DNA of 17,277 nucleotides from Stephanodiscus triporus (GCA_036939755.1 JALLAZ010000344.1:1-17277), one strand, 5' to 3'; positions 1-9,391 are shown, counted from the first letter of the stretch. Translations and numbers: made by a program. The notes: generated by a model from the letters alone, not told the origin.

Positions 1-683
1 AAGGTGTTTGACAACCTTTATATGCTGTGGATGTGCATATGGATGTGCCTCCCCACCACCTTACGGCTTGCAGTTATGGGAGTTGCAATCGTGAGGTTGG
101 ACGTGGGAGTTGCAGTTGTGGGACTTGTAGTCGTAGGACCAGAGGGTGGGACTTGCAGTTGTGGGAGTTGTATGTTGACATAGCAGCTTGAGCTTCACAT
201 CTCAACCACTACCACTACCAGGTTGCCTACATGGATACTTATGTTCCTCTCTAAATACTCCCTTATCAGACTTTGTTACATTGATGCATCATTATAAACT
301 TAACATTCCGATTGCTCATTGGAGTGACTTCTCCATGCGGCAATTGTATACTCTATAAGCCAATGGCCAATGGTGCTGGCAAGCCATGATGTTGATGTGT
401 GTGGCTCTATAGTGTTATTTTCTTCCATTGGGGGGATGACCAATGATTTCTAATTGCCTCCCAACACCAACACCATCTGCATCACCAGCGGGAATGGTGA
501 TAACACCTGGAGCATACGGAAGGACGGGAGACGACGACCTGTTGTTGCTGCTTTAAGGGATGGCTCTACATCAAGTTTTTGTGAGTATGGCAGATGAGAA
601 ATTAGTGGCCATAATATGAGGTAAAATTTATCTTCCATAACTCCGTGCCTCTATTTTATTCTCTACTTCATAAATCCCCATCT
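1..683. other. Gene-free left flank
   Basis: I see no convincing coding region here. The only longer reading frame is 62 codons (450-638, minus strand) with no recognisable motif. The stretch holds the degenerate GTTG-rich tandem repeat at 65-178, listed separately, and otherwise unique-looking AT-balanced DNA. The region from about 640 to 683 is the probable 3' untranslated or flanking region of the minus-strand gene that ends at 684. Confidence 0.5.
65..178. repeat. Degenerate 15-bp tandem repeat (GGGAGTTGCAGTTGT-like)
   Basis: About seven or eight imperfect copies of a unit close to GGGAGTTGCAGTTGT or GGGACTTGCAGTTGT follow one another. Some units are shortened to 11-13 bp. Variants swap GAGTTG for GACTTG and CAGTTGT for TAGTCGT or CAATCGT, as expected of an old minisatellite that has drifted. 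No open frame of useful length runs through it, so it is probably non-coding. Confidence 0.7.
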
Positions 684-1731
684 CTATTCCCGCATCTCAC
701 GGAGCACCTCGTCCGTCAAATCCAACAACTCCTTCCTGTAAACAGGATCCAAACCGTCGTCGCTCCCCTCCCTATTCCATTCGGATCTCGCACGTTTCAC
801 CCTATCCAGCCCCCACGTCGCGTCGCCACTCCTTTCCCTGCATGCCGGCGCCAGAGCCCGCACGGCCGTCAAGGCCCTTTGGCGTATCCCCCTCGTTGGC
901 ACCGCCCCGATGACGTCCGACGGTGTCGATAGCATTAGCAACGACAGGTCGCACCATCGCTCGGTCGTGAACGCCGCTACAAGGCAATTCGACGTCGTCG
1001 ACGACACCCCCTCATCGTCCGCATCGTCGACGATATGGTCGTAATCCTCCCAGTGCAGAACAAGCGCGTTGACGACGTCCCTCACGACGCCGTCGTTGTT
1101 GTCGTCGTTGTCGTTCCCCCGATTCCCATCGTTGTCGTTACAGACGTCATCGTTGTTGGCGGCGGCATCGTCGTCGACGCGACGACTGCGACGCGTCCTC
1201 CTGTCGTCCAATATCCTCCCTAGGCCTCCCCCGACGTCGTCGAGGTATTCTTTGATGACGATTATCCTCTCCTTCAGCATCCCCGGCAGGTCCGCGAGTC
1301 CCTCCCGCGCCTTGGCCAATTCCTCCTGCCTCACGTTCCACAGCGTCTCCATCCTCGCCTCGAACGTCGCGCGCTGCTCCTCGGTGAGACGCGCCATCGT
1401 CGTCGACGCGACATTCGTTTCGTTCGAGGAGGACGGCAGGAGCAGCGGCAGGTCGGGCAATCCGCCGAATCGATCCAATTCCTCCGGCGGGAGCCTCGAC
1501 ATCACCCGGTGCATCATCTCGTAATCCTTCCGCGGCGGCGGCGACGACGACGACAACGACGACGAGGACGACAGGGACGACGACGCGTTGTCCGCGTCGG
1601 CGTCGACGATCGTCAATGCCCCGCCGGCGTCGAGGATCGCCGACTCCACCCTCCCGTCTTCTTCTCCGTCATCTTCTTCTCCGTTGTCGTCGTCGTTGTC
1701 GACGATGAGCCTTGGTTGATCCGCCGTGGTA
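684..1731 (-). CDS. Asp/Ser-rich protein of unknown function, 5' end unresolved
   Basis: I do not recognise this protein. The frame is open from a stop at 1746-1748 down to TAG at 684-686, but there is no ATG in the N-terminal third. A GTG at 1649 is not a credible eukaryotic start, and the first in-frame ATG is at 1517. On the minus strand TTTCAG ends at 1732, which fits a 3' splice site, so an upstream exon may exist but was not found. The product has a Ser run, then a helical, charged segment (LTEEQRATFEARMETLWNVR and following), an Asp/Asn tract, and a more ordered C-terminal half rich in Leu, Val and Arg. The Asp/Asn and Ser runs reflect GAC/GTC triplet expansion shared with the 3520-7120 block. 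The frame is much longer than chance would give and ends in a plausible folded domain. It could also be a 5'-truncated gene, because a repeat cluster sits directly upstream. Confidence 0.55.
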
Positions 1732-1749
1732 CTGAAATGAAGATTTTAG

Positions 1750-1890
1750 TACCGCGGTAAGCTACGGTAAGCTACGGTAAGCAACAAAAGGGGTAATTTT
1801 ACCGCTTTACTGTGCTTTACCGTAGCTCTGGCCCAGATTGGGCTTACCGGTGGTAATTCCGGTAATTACCCGGTAATTACCGGGTAAAAA
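1750..1890. repeat. GGTAA/TTACC direct and inverted repeat cluster
   Basis: The pentamer GGTAA and its complement TTACC recur about ten times in 140 bp. GCTACGGTAA is repeated in tandem at 1761-1780, preceded by the related ACCGCGGTAA at 1751-1760. The reverse form GCTTTACCGTAGC at 1814-1826 can pair with the tandem copies as a 12-bp stem with one bulge. Around 1850-1886 the palindrome GGTAATTACC occurs twice in tandem and is followed by GGGTAA. Such a dense array with both orientations suggests a small foldback element, or the end of one, rather than a promoter. Confidence 0.65.
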
Positions 1891-3529
1891 ACAACTAAGG
1901 CAAGCATTTGCCCCCTATCACCTCAGCGGATGCCATGGTCATCAATTTGGAGGTAAAAAATTGAGCTGTGGCATTGTGAAAATCGCTTTCCAAAGCTAGG
2001 GTTCAAAAGGCACAAAATGGACCCACTACTCAGCTCATCAAAGCAACAAGCTGCACAAAAAGTTTTTATGCCACACGAAAAGCCAAAGAGCTCAGCTATT
2101 TTCCCGGCTATCAAATGCTAACAAAGGACAAAAAGTGGTGAAGTTGCTGACCTGCAAAGAAGCTCATTAAAAAATGTGCTGTCATGATGGCCCATAGCTG
2201 CTGAGCTGTTAACACATAGCTGAGAGTCTGCTTATAGTATGTTTACTATGTAGTATGATGGCAAGACTACATTTTGACCCACCCATTTCTGCGAGTCTAA
2301 ACTAAAGATGAGCAAACCTAACTAGAGTTGTTTGCAACAAATGTTTAAAATATGCCTAGCATATGGCACAAAGATCTCCATTCATACATCACAGGGAATC
2401 AGGAGATGCAAGACATGATTGACCTCCATTGATAACATCACCAGGAATTATGGGACGGCATGCTGAAGGGGATCATATAGAAGATTACTTGCACAATTCT
2501 GGTTATTTGAGTTTGTCCGGGTGCTGATAAACAAGGCCCATTACCTAATTACAAAAAATATAAACTATGCACAAAATTACCAAAACTGATTAAGAACTTG
2601 GTAGGAAATATGCTTCTCCGCCACCCATGCTAGCGAAAGGTAAATCCTCCCTCACCATGGTCAACCTGACAGCTTTCATTGACCTGCTCACATATATGTG
2701 CTCCATCCTCCTGATGCAGCCACGAGGGGAACAATGGGGATCACATGTACACTCTCAGCATCAAATTAGGCCAAGAAGTCTCATCAATGTCACCACTGTT
2801 TTCATCCATGCCAACATCGATGTGGACTTCAATAATGCGGTGGATGACCTCACAACAGGAGTTCATCGACCGTTATTCAACCTCAGCATGGTTAATAATA
2901 CTAAGTTCACATTCAGTCAGTTGCTGTCATCGGCAACGACTATGCCGACTCGGACAATACAGAGAGAAGATGATGCGGAGGCCATCTCGATGTGGACAAT
3001 ATCAAGAGGGGCTGAGGTGGAGGCCATTATTTGAGGTGGTAGAAGAGGAGGGTCTTGTGTCTTGTCTAGTCAGAAAAAAGAGTGTTAATTAAATGCTCCA
3101 GTGCAGCCCCTAACTCATGGCCTGGTCAGGCCGATAGCGGTACCCATTCGTGGGTTGCCTAGGCCTAGGTGTCTGCGACAATAAGGACACGTTGCTCCGT
3201 TGCGACTCTCTTGCCCTTTGACCGGAAAAGAAAGACAAAAGCTATGTCTGCCCCTCACAAATCCTTTTTAGACGTTTGGATAATTCCAAACGTTCTTATT
3301 ACAATAAATAGTTAGTCAATCGGGGTAATTCATTAAGAAAACATTTAAATGTCATAAAGAAGACAGCTTAATATGGATATGCAAAGAATGTTTTATATTT
3401 TTGGCACAGCCTGTCAGTCAACGATGTAAGATCCAACAAGGCTCTGTTTCTCCTGATACTTACTTCAATGACAACATAGCTGTTCATTCCTATGAATGTC
3501 AAGGTTCGTCGGAACGCACGCAAAAATCC
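1891..3529. other. Long intergenic stretch, no supportable gene
   Basis: Composition is AT-rich and both strands are broken by frequent stops. A 135-codon plus-strand frame (2627-3034) and an overlapping 115-codon frame lack recognisable motifs and are not called. A perfect 9-bp stem-loop at 3272-3293 is listed separately. The segment 3110-3240 is locally GC-richer with short self-complementary pieces, but I could not fold it into a tRNA or match it to a known structural RNA. The last part, about 3400-3529, is probably the 3' untranslated region of the RecA gene. Confidence 0.4.
3272..3293. repeat. Perfect 9-bp stem-loop
   Basis: ACGTTTGGA at 3272-3280 and TCCAAACGT at 3285-3293 are exact reverse complements around a TAAT loop. 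The hairpin lies about 240 bp beyond the stop codon of the minus-strand RecA gene. It could be a 3'-end or replication-dependent structure, or simply a chance palindrome; no function can be assigned. Confidence 0.5.
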
Positions 3530-4560
3530 TCACTCGAGAATAGATGACCCTTCAAGCACAATAGATGAATCCAAATCATCGTCGAAGAGGATAGAAACAT
3601 CGTCCGGATCAACGACATTTGAGGCCGGAATCTTCGCCGTGAGCATGCCCTCACGAATCTCCCCCTCCATCTTCTTCGCGATAGCCTTATTCTCCTTCAG
3701 GTAAACGCCGGCATTCAAACGTCCCTGCGCGAAGTTCGTGTCCTGATACGAGTACCAACTCCCCTTTCGCTGCACCACGCCCAAATCCAGGGCGGCGTCG
3801 AGGAGACTCCCCATCTTGTCGATGCCCTCCCCGAACAGTATGTCCAATTCAACGACCTTGAACGGCGCCGCGACCTTGTTCTTGACCACCTTCACCTTCA
3901 CGCGTATACCCATGTTGTCCGGCAATACCTCCCGTCGACGCGTGTCGAGCCTCACCGAGGCGTAAAACTTGAGCGCGTTCCCGCCGCTGGTCACCTCCGG
4001 ACTGCCGTACATGACCCCCACCTTCGACCTGAGCTGGTTGAGGAAAATTACCGTGCACTGACTCGACGAGAGCGAGCTCGTGATCTTGCGCAGCGCCTTG
4101 CTCATGAGACGCGCCTGCAGTCCCACCTGCATGTCGGACATGGCCCCCTCGAGCTCCGCGCGCGGCACGAGCGCCGCGACGGAGTCGACCACGATCACGT
4201 CCACGGCCGCGGACCTGACGAGCTGATCGACGATGTCCAGAGCCATCTCGCCGGAGTCGGGCTGCGACACGAGGAGGGAGTCGACGTCCACGCCGAGCGA
4301 CCTGGCGTAGGCCGGGTCGAGCGCGTGCTCGGCGTCGACGAACGCGGCGGTGCCGCCGGTCTGCTGCACCTCCGCGAGGGCGTGGAGGGCGAGCGTGGTC
4401 TTGCCGGACGATTCGGGACCGTAGATTTCGACGACCCTGCCCCTCGGGTAGCCGCCGCCCATGGCGGCGTCTGTGACGATGGCGGAGAGCGTGCGGCCGG
4501 CGCACGACGAAAAACAAAAACAAAAAAAGGGATTAGATATTTTTTTTCTTTGCACACACC

Positions 4561-4599
<39 letters not shown>

Positions 4600-5166
4600 G
4601 CGACAAACGAACGTTCGGGGGGGGGGAGGGAACGACGCCCCACACCCGCCCGGGCGGAGAGAGGCCGAAGCCTAACAATGCGTGTGCTTCAGCTCACCCA
4701 GCGTCATGCTACCGCTGCCAACGCAATCCACCACCATCCTACCGGCGTCGCCCAACTTCACGATCGATCCGCGACCGTAATTCCTCTCGATGCGCTGCAT
4801 CACCCCCTCGAGGGCGGCCCTCCTCGCCGGATCGACGTTGTTGTTGTTATTATTATCCGCCGCCTTCCTCGTCCCCCCCCCTCCCCCCCCGCCCGCGAAG
4901 ACGGCGTCGTCGTCTCCTTCGTCGTCGATCCCACCCCGGGCGGAGCCGGACGATTTGCGCGCGCGAGCGACGAAGACGTCGTCGTCGTCGGCGGCGGCGG
5001 CGCGACCACCCCGACGCTGACCGAGGCCTGCGATGGACGACGACGACGACGACGTCGACGACGACGACGAATAAGTGGCTGTCGTCGGTACGAACGCCAC
5101 GGCGGATTTTCCGGCCGATGCAGTAAGCGCGACGGCGAGGGCGAGCGACAGCAGCGCGAGGTTCAT
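3530..5166 (-). CDS. recA: Plastid-type RecA recombinase, two exons
   Basis: This is a bacterial-type RecA: it binds single-stranded DNA with ATP and drives homologous pairing and strand exchange in organelle DNA repair. Exon 1 is 5166-4698 and exon 2 is 4470-3530, giving 469 residues. The 227-nt intron has donor GTGAGC and acceptor CACAG. Splicing makes the codon GAC and restores [17 protein letters not shown], exactly where E. coli RecA has its GSLSLD segment. Walker A (GPESSGKTT) is at residues 174-182 and Walker B (VIVVDS) at about 248-253. The DNA-binding L2 region [20 protein letters not shown] is intact, as is [12 protein letters not shown], and the C-terminus is acidic. Residues 1-25 look like a signal peptide ending AVAF/VP, followed by a Ser/Thr-rich transit stretch and an Asp/Gly/Asn linker. 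This resembles diatom plastid targeting through the secondary plastid membranes. The intron holds a long CT/GA microsatellite and a poly-G run. Mitochondrial targeting is a less likely alternative. Confidence 0.95.
4471..4697 (-). other. RecA intron with (GA)n microsatellite
   Basis: The GT-AG boundaries are set by RecA family alignment: donor at 4697 (GTGAGC) and acceptor ending at 4471 (CACAG). Inside, a GA/CT dinucleotide run occupies roughly 4563-4598, a G-run lies at about 4617-4627, and A/T-rich homopolymers lie at about 4510-4550. Reading through the intron from either exon gives spurious frames with stops and low-complexity protein, which supports its removal. Confidence 0.9.
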
Positions 5167-5421
5167 CCTCTCTTTATTTTGAGGGACGAGGAAATGGCGG
5201 ACGATGGTGGGTGGCGAAAGGCCTTATCTTACTCTCTCTTGGAAAAAAATTACACGATAAAAGCGAGGTTGTGATGGGAAGAGAAGGGATCGGGGACTCA
5301 AATAATAATTTACATACACGGGACTGGCCGTAAAAAATCGGCGGGAAGAGAGGATCGCTCACGCACCACCACCCACCACACCCCACGATGAGACAATGAA
5401 CCTTGAGCCACCGACCACATT
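5167..5421. promoter_or_regulatory. Shared divergent intergenic region (RecA / ELP6-like)
   Basis: The start codons of RecA (minus) and the ELP6-like gene (plus) are 255 bp apart and face away from each other, so this short segment must hold both 5' untranslated regions and both promoters. A CACC-rich tract (about 5365-5385) is the only conspicuous motif; I see no clear TATA box. The role is inferred from gene arrangement alone. Confidence 0.5.
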
Positions 5422-6211
5422 ATGTACTCATCCTCCGCCACACAGCCCCTGTCGGACATCCTGCCGTGGGGAAATCCCATCACCGCGACGATAACGACCG
5501 CCAATTCCGACCGCCAACGCGATCGTTGCGTAGATTCGAATAAGAACGACGACGACGTCGTCATCCGATCGTCGTCGTCGTCGTCATCATCCTCCTCGCA
5601 GCCGCGGCGGCGCGACGATCGTCGTGTGGTAGTGGACGATCGAACGCTCCTCGTGACGGACGCGTGTTCGTCCGACGGCAGATTCCTCCTCCACGCGCTG
5701 GCGTTGCAATTCCTGTCGTCGAGCGGACGTCCTCCTCGTTCTCCTCCCCCCCCCTCCTTTTCCTCCCATCATCGTCACCATCTTCGTCCTCTTCCCGTCG
5801 TCGTTCGTACGCACACCGCCGACGACGTCGCGGAGGACGAAGACCATCCCCCCCCCGCCAAACCTCCCACCCCCCCATCCCTGGAGGGTGCCGTCCTGTG
5901 GATCGCGTGCTCGTCCGTCGTCGAGGGGCAGATCGCGACGGCGCTCAGGAGGGCATCGCAGCACGATTTGGGAGGATGCGGCGGGAGGAGGAACAACGGC
6001 GACGGGGGGGTAACGTCAACGACGGCGAGCGGATGGTCGGAGGGCGGCCGGATGCGCGTCGTGTCCGTGCCGCTGGAAATGGCGGATATCGCGTTGGAGG
6101 GAGACGACGGGGGAGGGGAGGAATTTTCGCACGAGCTGTACCTGCGGGGACTGCACGAACGGATAAATCATTGGATCGATCGGAGGGAGTTGTTGGCCCG
6201 GACGACGACTG

Positions 6212-6251
<40 letters not shown>

Positions 6252-7122
6252 GACGACGACGACGACGAAAGCAGGACGACGACTACCACGACGATCGTCG
6301 AAGGGCAATCGCGCAACAACGCTGGGACCGAATCTAATTATCATCGACGACGCGACCGCACTCGCGACGTTGTGCGGGAGCACATTGACGAGCACGTTCA
6401 TATCCAGCGTTCGATCTTCGATGAAAAAGCGCTCGTTTGGGGGGCGTGCGCGCTCGTCGTCGTGTCGTTCGAACTCTGATGCCGAGTCGTCGTCGAGCTA
6501 CGTCGTGGTTATGGGCGGGAACGACGACGGCACGACGACGGATTCCGCCGTCACCACGACCGTCGTCGACCTGTTGGCCGTGCGCATGTCCTCTCCGGAC
6601 GATGGTGGACTGTATCACGTAGTCGACGACGGAGGCGACGAGATCACGAGTAGGGCGGAAAGGCTCCGATCCGAATACGCGAGGCTACTAAGGCCGTGGT
6701 TGGGATGCGGCTCGGGCGCGTTCGGTGGCGGACAGGACGAGGATGGGGGTAGTACGAGCGTCACGCTCATGGAAGAACAATCCAATTATCTCTCTCTGTC
6801 ATCTGATTCGGTCCCGTCTCTACTGTATAAGAGCGGTCTGCACGAAATCGCGGATGGCATCGTTGACGTGAGTCCCCTGGAGAGCGGTTACGCACGGGAC
6901 GTGTTGGGAAGATTATCCTTCGTGGCCACTTGGAGCGGCAGGGGGTGGTGGGGCATCGCCGGCAATAATACCGTCGGCCTTGCGAGGGTGGAAGGTGGCG
7001 ATATCGGGAGCGGGAATGCCGCCACGAAGAAAGAGGGAATCGTTGGGGCGTATTCATCGATTTGCGTTAATTACAGATGCGATGACGGCGGTGTTAGGGT
7101 GATGAGATTACGGACCAAATGA
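5422..7122 (+). CDS. ELP6: Elongator complex protein 6-like (RecA-fold) protein
   Basis: The 566-residue product looks like Elp6, a subunit of the Elp4-5-6 ring of Elongator, which supports wobble-uridine modification of tRNA. Blocks that fit the family's RecA-like fold are a degenerate P-loop strand (RTLLVTDACSSDGRFLLHAL, 74-93), a second strand and helix (EGAVLWIACSSVVEGQIATA, 155-174), a Walker-B-like strand LIIIDD (305-310), and the C-terminal block IVDVSPLESGYARDVLGRLS (480-499). The last strands are at about 545-563. There is no GKT/S, as expected for the non-catalytic Elp5/Elp6 type. It is roughly twice the usual length because low-complexity inserts separate the core blocks: Ser (50-59), Pro/His (104-150), poly-Thr (261-282) and Ser/Gly/Asp-rich loops. 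Identification rests on motif order and the C-terminal block, so another Elp4/Elp5/Elp6 or KaiC-like relative is possible. It is divergent from RecA and convergent with the next gene. Confidence 0.6.
6206..6270 (+). repeat. (ACT/ACG)n trinucleotide microsatellite coding poly-Thr
   Basis: An in-frame run of ACT triplets, about 14 in a row, followed by ACG triplets encodes most of a 20-residue Thr tract at residues 261-282 of the ELP6-like protein. The frame stays open on both sides, so length changes would vary the loop without breaking the gene. Confidence 0.9.
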
Positions 7123-7303
7123 CTCGCTGAATTACGAATTTCAAGTAATCGCCGGCCTTGCGGAGAGACGCACTGCTTTACTTTGGCTCATACTCCTACT
7201 ATTAAGAACAATACATATCTTTTTTATATATAAGCATTGACGTCCACGTGGCCTTGTCTTTTTGCCTGGAATGAATGTCTTATGCCCGCAACAGAGCAAT
7301 CAT

Positions 7304-7594
7304 TTACAAGTCGTCCTTCTCCCATCTATTCCTTGTCTTCTCCCATTCCAAGTTGGTCTTAGGGCCTAGCTTTGGCGGCCCTTTCCGCTCCACCGCATTT
7401 TTCGACACTCGCTCCAATTGATTGAGCATATGCGAGGTCTTCTTGGTGTACAGTGTCAGTCCGGCAGACGCGCCGAGGATGATTGACGCGAGGCCAAGTT
7501 GTAGAGGTGTGATACTCCCGCGGTCGGGAGGGACTGCAGCCGATTTTTCGGTTGAGCTATCTGCCGTTGATGATGAAGAGCTAACGATAGTCAT
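7304..7594 (-). CDS. Small single-span membrane protein of unknown function
   Basis: This encodes a 96-residue protein starting at the ATG at 7594. The frame stays open upstream to a further ATG at 7735, but the added 47 residues look like translated leader DNA (Trp/Phe-rich, then a Lys/Ala tail), and CTGCACAG just before the start could be a splice acceptor. The N-terminal 27 residues are Ser/Thr/Pro-rich. Residues 28-50 (SITPLQLGLASIILGASAG and following) form one hydrophobic helix. The C-terminal half is basic and ends in a compact motif, PPKLGPKTNLEWEKTRNRWE. That pattern resembles small conserved eukaryotic organellar membrane proteins, but I cannot name the family. It converges tail-to-tail with the ELP6-like gene, with 181 bp between stop codons. 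Confidence 0.65.
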   Translation of the reverse strand: MTIVSSSSSTADSSTEKSAAVPPDRGSITPLQLGLASIILGASAGLTLYTKKTSHMLNQLERVSKNAVERKGPPKLGPKTNLEWEKTRNRWEKDDL

Positions 7595-8035
7595 TGCTTT
7601 TGCCTGTGCAGGGATTTCACGTTGGGAGTTGGGAGAGTGAATCGGAGGCCGCCAAAAAAGTGAGAACCCCCAACCAAGTTCTGACACCACACCACCTGTA
7701 TTTTTTACAGTAAAAAGTAGGAGTAGGTAGAACATAAGTACCGTACGAAACGTTTCTGTGTAAGTACCTACTCTACTCGATACCCTCTACTACTTACGAT
7801 ACGCGGGAGTAATACTCCGACGTTGTTTATTCGTCTAATTCGAGAGCTATTAATTCCCATGTCAATTATTTGAATTCTCGTTGCGGAAAAGGGTTCTCGC
7901 CACTCCGTCCCGATCAACCCCCGATGATTGCGCCGCTGAGCCAAAGACCGGACGCCGCCCCCACAGCGCATCCACGATACACCAAGTGAAATCTAGAGAT
8001 ATCCACATCACAGTCCAGATATCTCAGCGGTCACC
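7595..8035. other. Intergenic region between divergent genes
   Basis: This carries the probable promoters of the small membrane protein (minus) and the 451-residue protein (plus). An imperfect inverted repeat pairs AGTAGGAGTAGGTA at 7716-7729 with TACCTACTCTACT at 7765-7777, with one unpaired base in the longer arm. A 67-codon minus frame (7768-7971) has no recognisable feature and is not called. Confidence 0.45.
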
Positions 8036-9391
8036 ATGAAGCAAATGGTCTCCATCCTTCGACGCCGCGGCAGAAATAAAGAAAGAGATCCCGCAACCGA
8101 GGGCAAAGCTTGCGACAATGCGACCAAGGCCGCCGCCAATAATGCCCTCAGTCGGCCAGATTCTGACACCTTCGGTAACATAATGAGTTGTCAAATCGAT
8201 TCTGATGACAACCAACACAATCCAGCCCGCAGCATCGAAATTCGCCGAGACCCTGCGACTAAGGTTGACCAGACTGCCAAAGACGACCAGTGTGTTGAAG
8301 CCAAAGAATCCACTCCGGCCATTATACCAGATGCCACGATGAAAGCGTCTGGACGAAAACTCTTAGGCTATGACGTGACTAGACTCCAATCAGAGATCAA
8401 GAAGAAGGAGAATTCGGTGTCGAAGCTCAATTGCAATCCAGGGTATTCGGGTAAAGAACATTTATACACGCAAGAGCAAATGTGGTACAAAAATCTAGAA
8501 GACGCTGCTCGTTCTCGAAACCCGACTAGATTATCCTCGAGGTATGAATCCAGTGACCGTGGATTCGATCGGTATTCTGATAGCATCGACAGAAATGCGA
8601 ATTCTCCGAAGGGAATCGACGAATTCGATTCAGATAGTGTGGGTACAACACTCAAACACTGCGATTCTAAACGATTAACCAAAATGACGAATTCCTCGAG
8701 TAGACAGTCTCATGGGGGCGATAGTTGTACAGACATGTCTAGTTCCTTGTTCGATGACACACACACGAATCAATCTAGTTCATTTTTTGACGAGGAAGAC
8801 TCCCGCACAGACGCCAGTGACTCCCGCACAGACACCAGTGGGTTCTATGACGATTATTTGGAGGAATCCACCACAATTGGATCTTCAACACTGGACGGAA
8901 CTGCAAGCGCATCTACGCCGTACTTGTTTGAACTCGTTGACGACGGTTATAAGCAGCGTCGAAAGTATCAGCTCGGAGTTGGCCAGCATCCAAACTTCTC
9001 ATCCTCGTCCAAGTCGAGAGGACTGACTCGTCAAACATGTGAAGGAACATCGACTGCTCGCCACGCTCACGCACACAAACCTCAACGCCATCACAGGAAG
9101 AACCCCAAAGACGATTCCAACTTTGCAAACGACAGTGCTGTATGTCTCCTCCAGATTTTTGAGGAATTGTCAGGAACCTACATGGATGCAAGGTTGGCTC
9201 TTAGTCAAGTTCTGTGTGCATTCAACATATTGCCTGATGATATTGATGGAATTTCTGATACAATCAGCAATGCCCGGCTCGAGCTGATGGATATGTGTCA
9301 AGAACAAACAAGAAATAAGAAGCAGGGTGTGTCCGTGTCTCGCCTATCGAGAGGTGGTCGCGTGCGTAAAAAGAACCCGAAATACTCATGA
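8036..9391 (+). CDS. Ser/Asp-rich protein of unknown function
   Basis: This is an uninterrupted 451-residue frame from an ATG in a CACC-ATG context. I do not recognise a domain. The N-terminus is basic (MKQMVSILRRRGR). The middle, about 40-330, is hydrophilic and looks disordered, rich in Ser, Asp, Thr and Lys. It contains a short internal repeat: DSRTDAS followed by DSRTDTS, from a 21-bp tandem duplication at about 8800-8841. The only segment that looks folded is near the C-terminus (about residues 365-430), with AVCLLQIFEELSGTYMDARL followed by a second amphipathic stretch rich in Ile, Asp and Leu. The tail is strongly basic. This fits a regulatory or scaffold protein with a small helical C-terminal module, but nothing more specific can be supported. 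The gene converges with the dehydrogenase downstream. Confidence 0.7.
   Translation: MKQMVSILRRRGRNKERDPATEGKACDNATKAAANNALSRPDSDTFGNIMSCQIDSDDNQHNPARSIEIRRDPATKVDQTAKDDQCVEAKESTPAIIPDATMKASGRKLLGYDVTRLQSEIKKKENSVSKLNCNPGYSGKEHLYTQEQMWYKNLEDAARSRNPTRLSSRYESSDRGFDRYSDSIDRNANSPKGIDEFDSDSVGTTLKHCDSKRLTKMTNSSSRQSHGGDSCTDMSSSLFDDTHTNQSSSFFDEEDSRTDASDSRTDTSGFYDDYLEESTTIGSSTLDGTASASTPYLFELVDDGYKQRRKYQLGVGQHPNFSSSSKSRGLTRQTCEGTSTARHAHAHKPQRHHRKNPKDDSNFANDSAVCLLQIFEELSGTYMDARLALSQVLCAFNILPDDIDGISDTISNARLELMDMCQEQTRNKKQGVSVSRLSRGGRVRKKNPKYS

Noticed and set aside
65..178. Possible CRISPR-like array
   Set aside because: Units are contiguous and degenerate with no spacers, and the genome is eukaryotic.
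1069..1524. 151-codon plus-strand frame opposite the Asp/Ser-rich gene
   Set aside because: GAC repeats on the minus strand automatically open Ser- and Val-rich frames on the plus strand.
2627..3092. Two overlapping plus-strand frames of 135 and 115 codons
   Set aside because: No recognisable domain, neither frame dominates, and composition is like the non-coding surroundings.
3110..3240. Possible tRNA or other known structural RNA
   Set aside because: No cloverleaf, B-box or known core motif could be found on either strand.
3849..4523. 224-codon Arg-rich minus-strand frame inside RecA
   Set aside because: Out-of-frame shadow of RecA exon 2; low-complexity Arg/Gly protein.
4461..5274. Plus-strand frames of about 200 codons opposite RecA exon 1 and its intron
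   Set aside because: They consist of Arg-Glu, Arg or Val runs produced by the GA microsatellite and GAC repeats.
5664..6479. 271-codon plus-strand frame overlapping the ELP6-like gene
   Set aside because: It is an alternate frame of GC-rich, triplet-repetitive coding DNA giving Arg, Tyr and Asp runs; the ELP6-like frame contains the family motifs.
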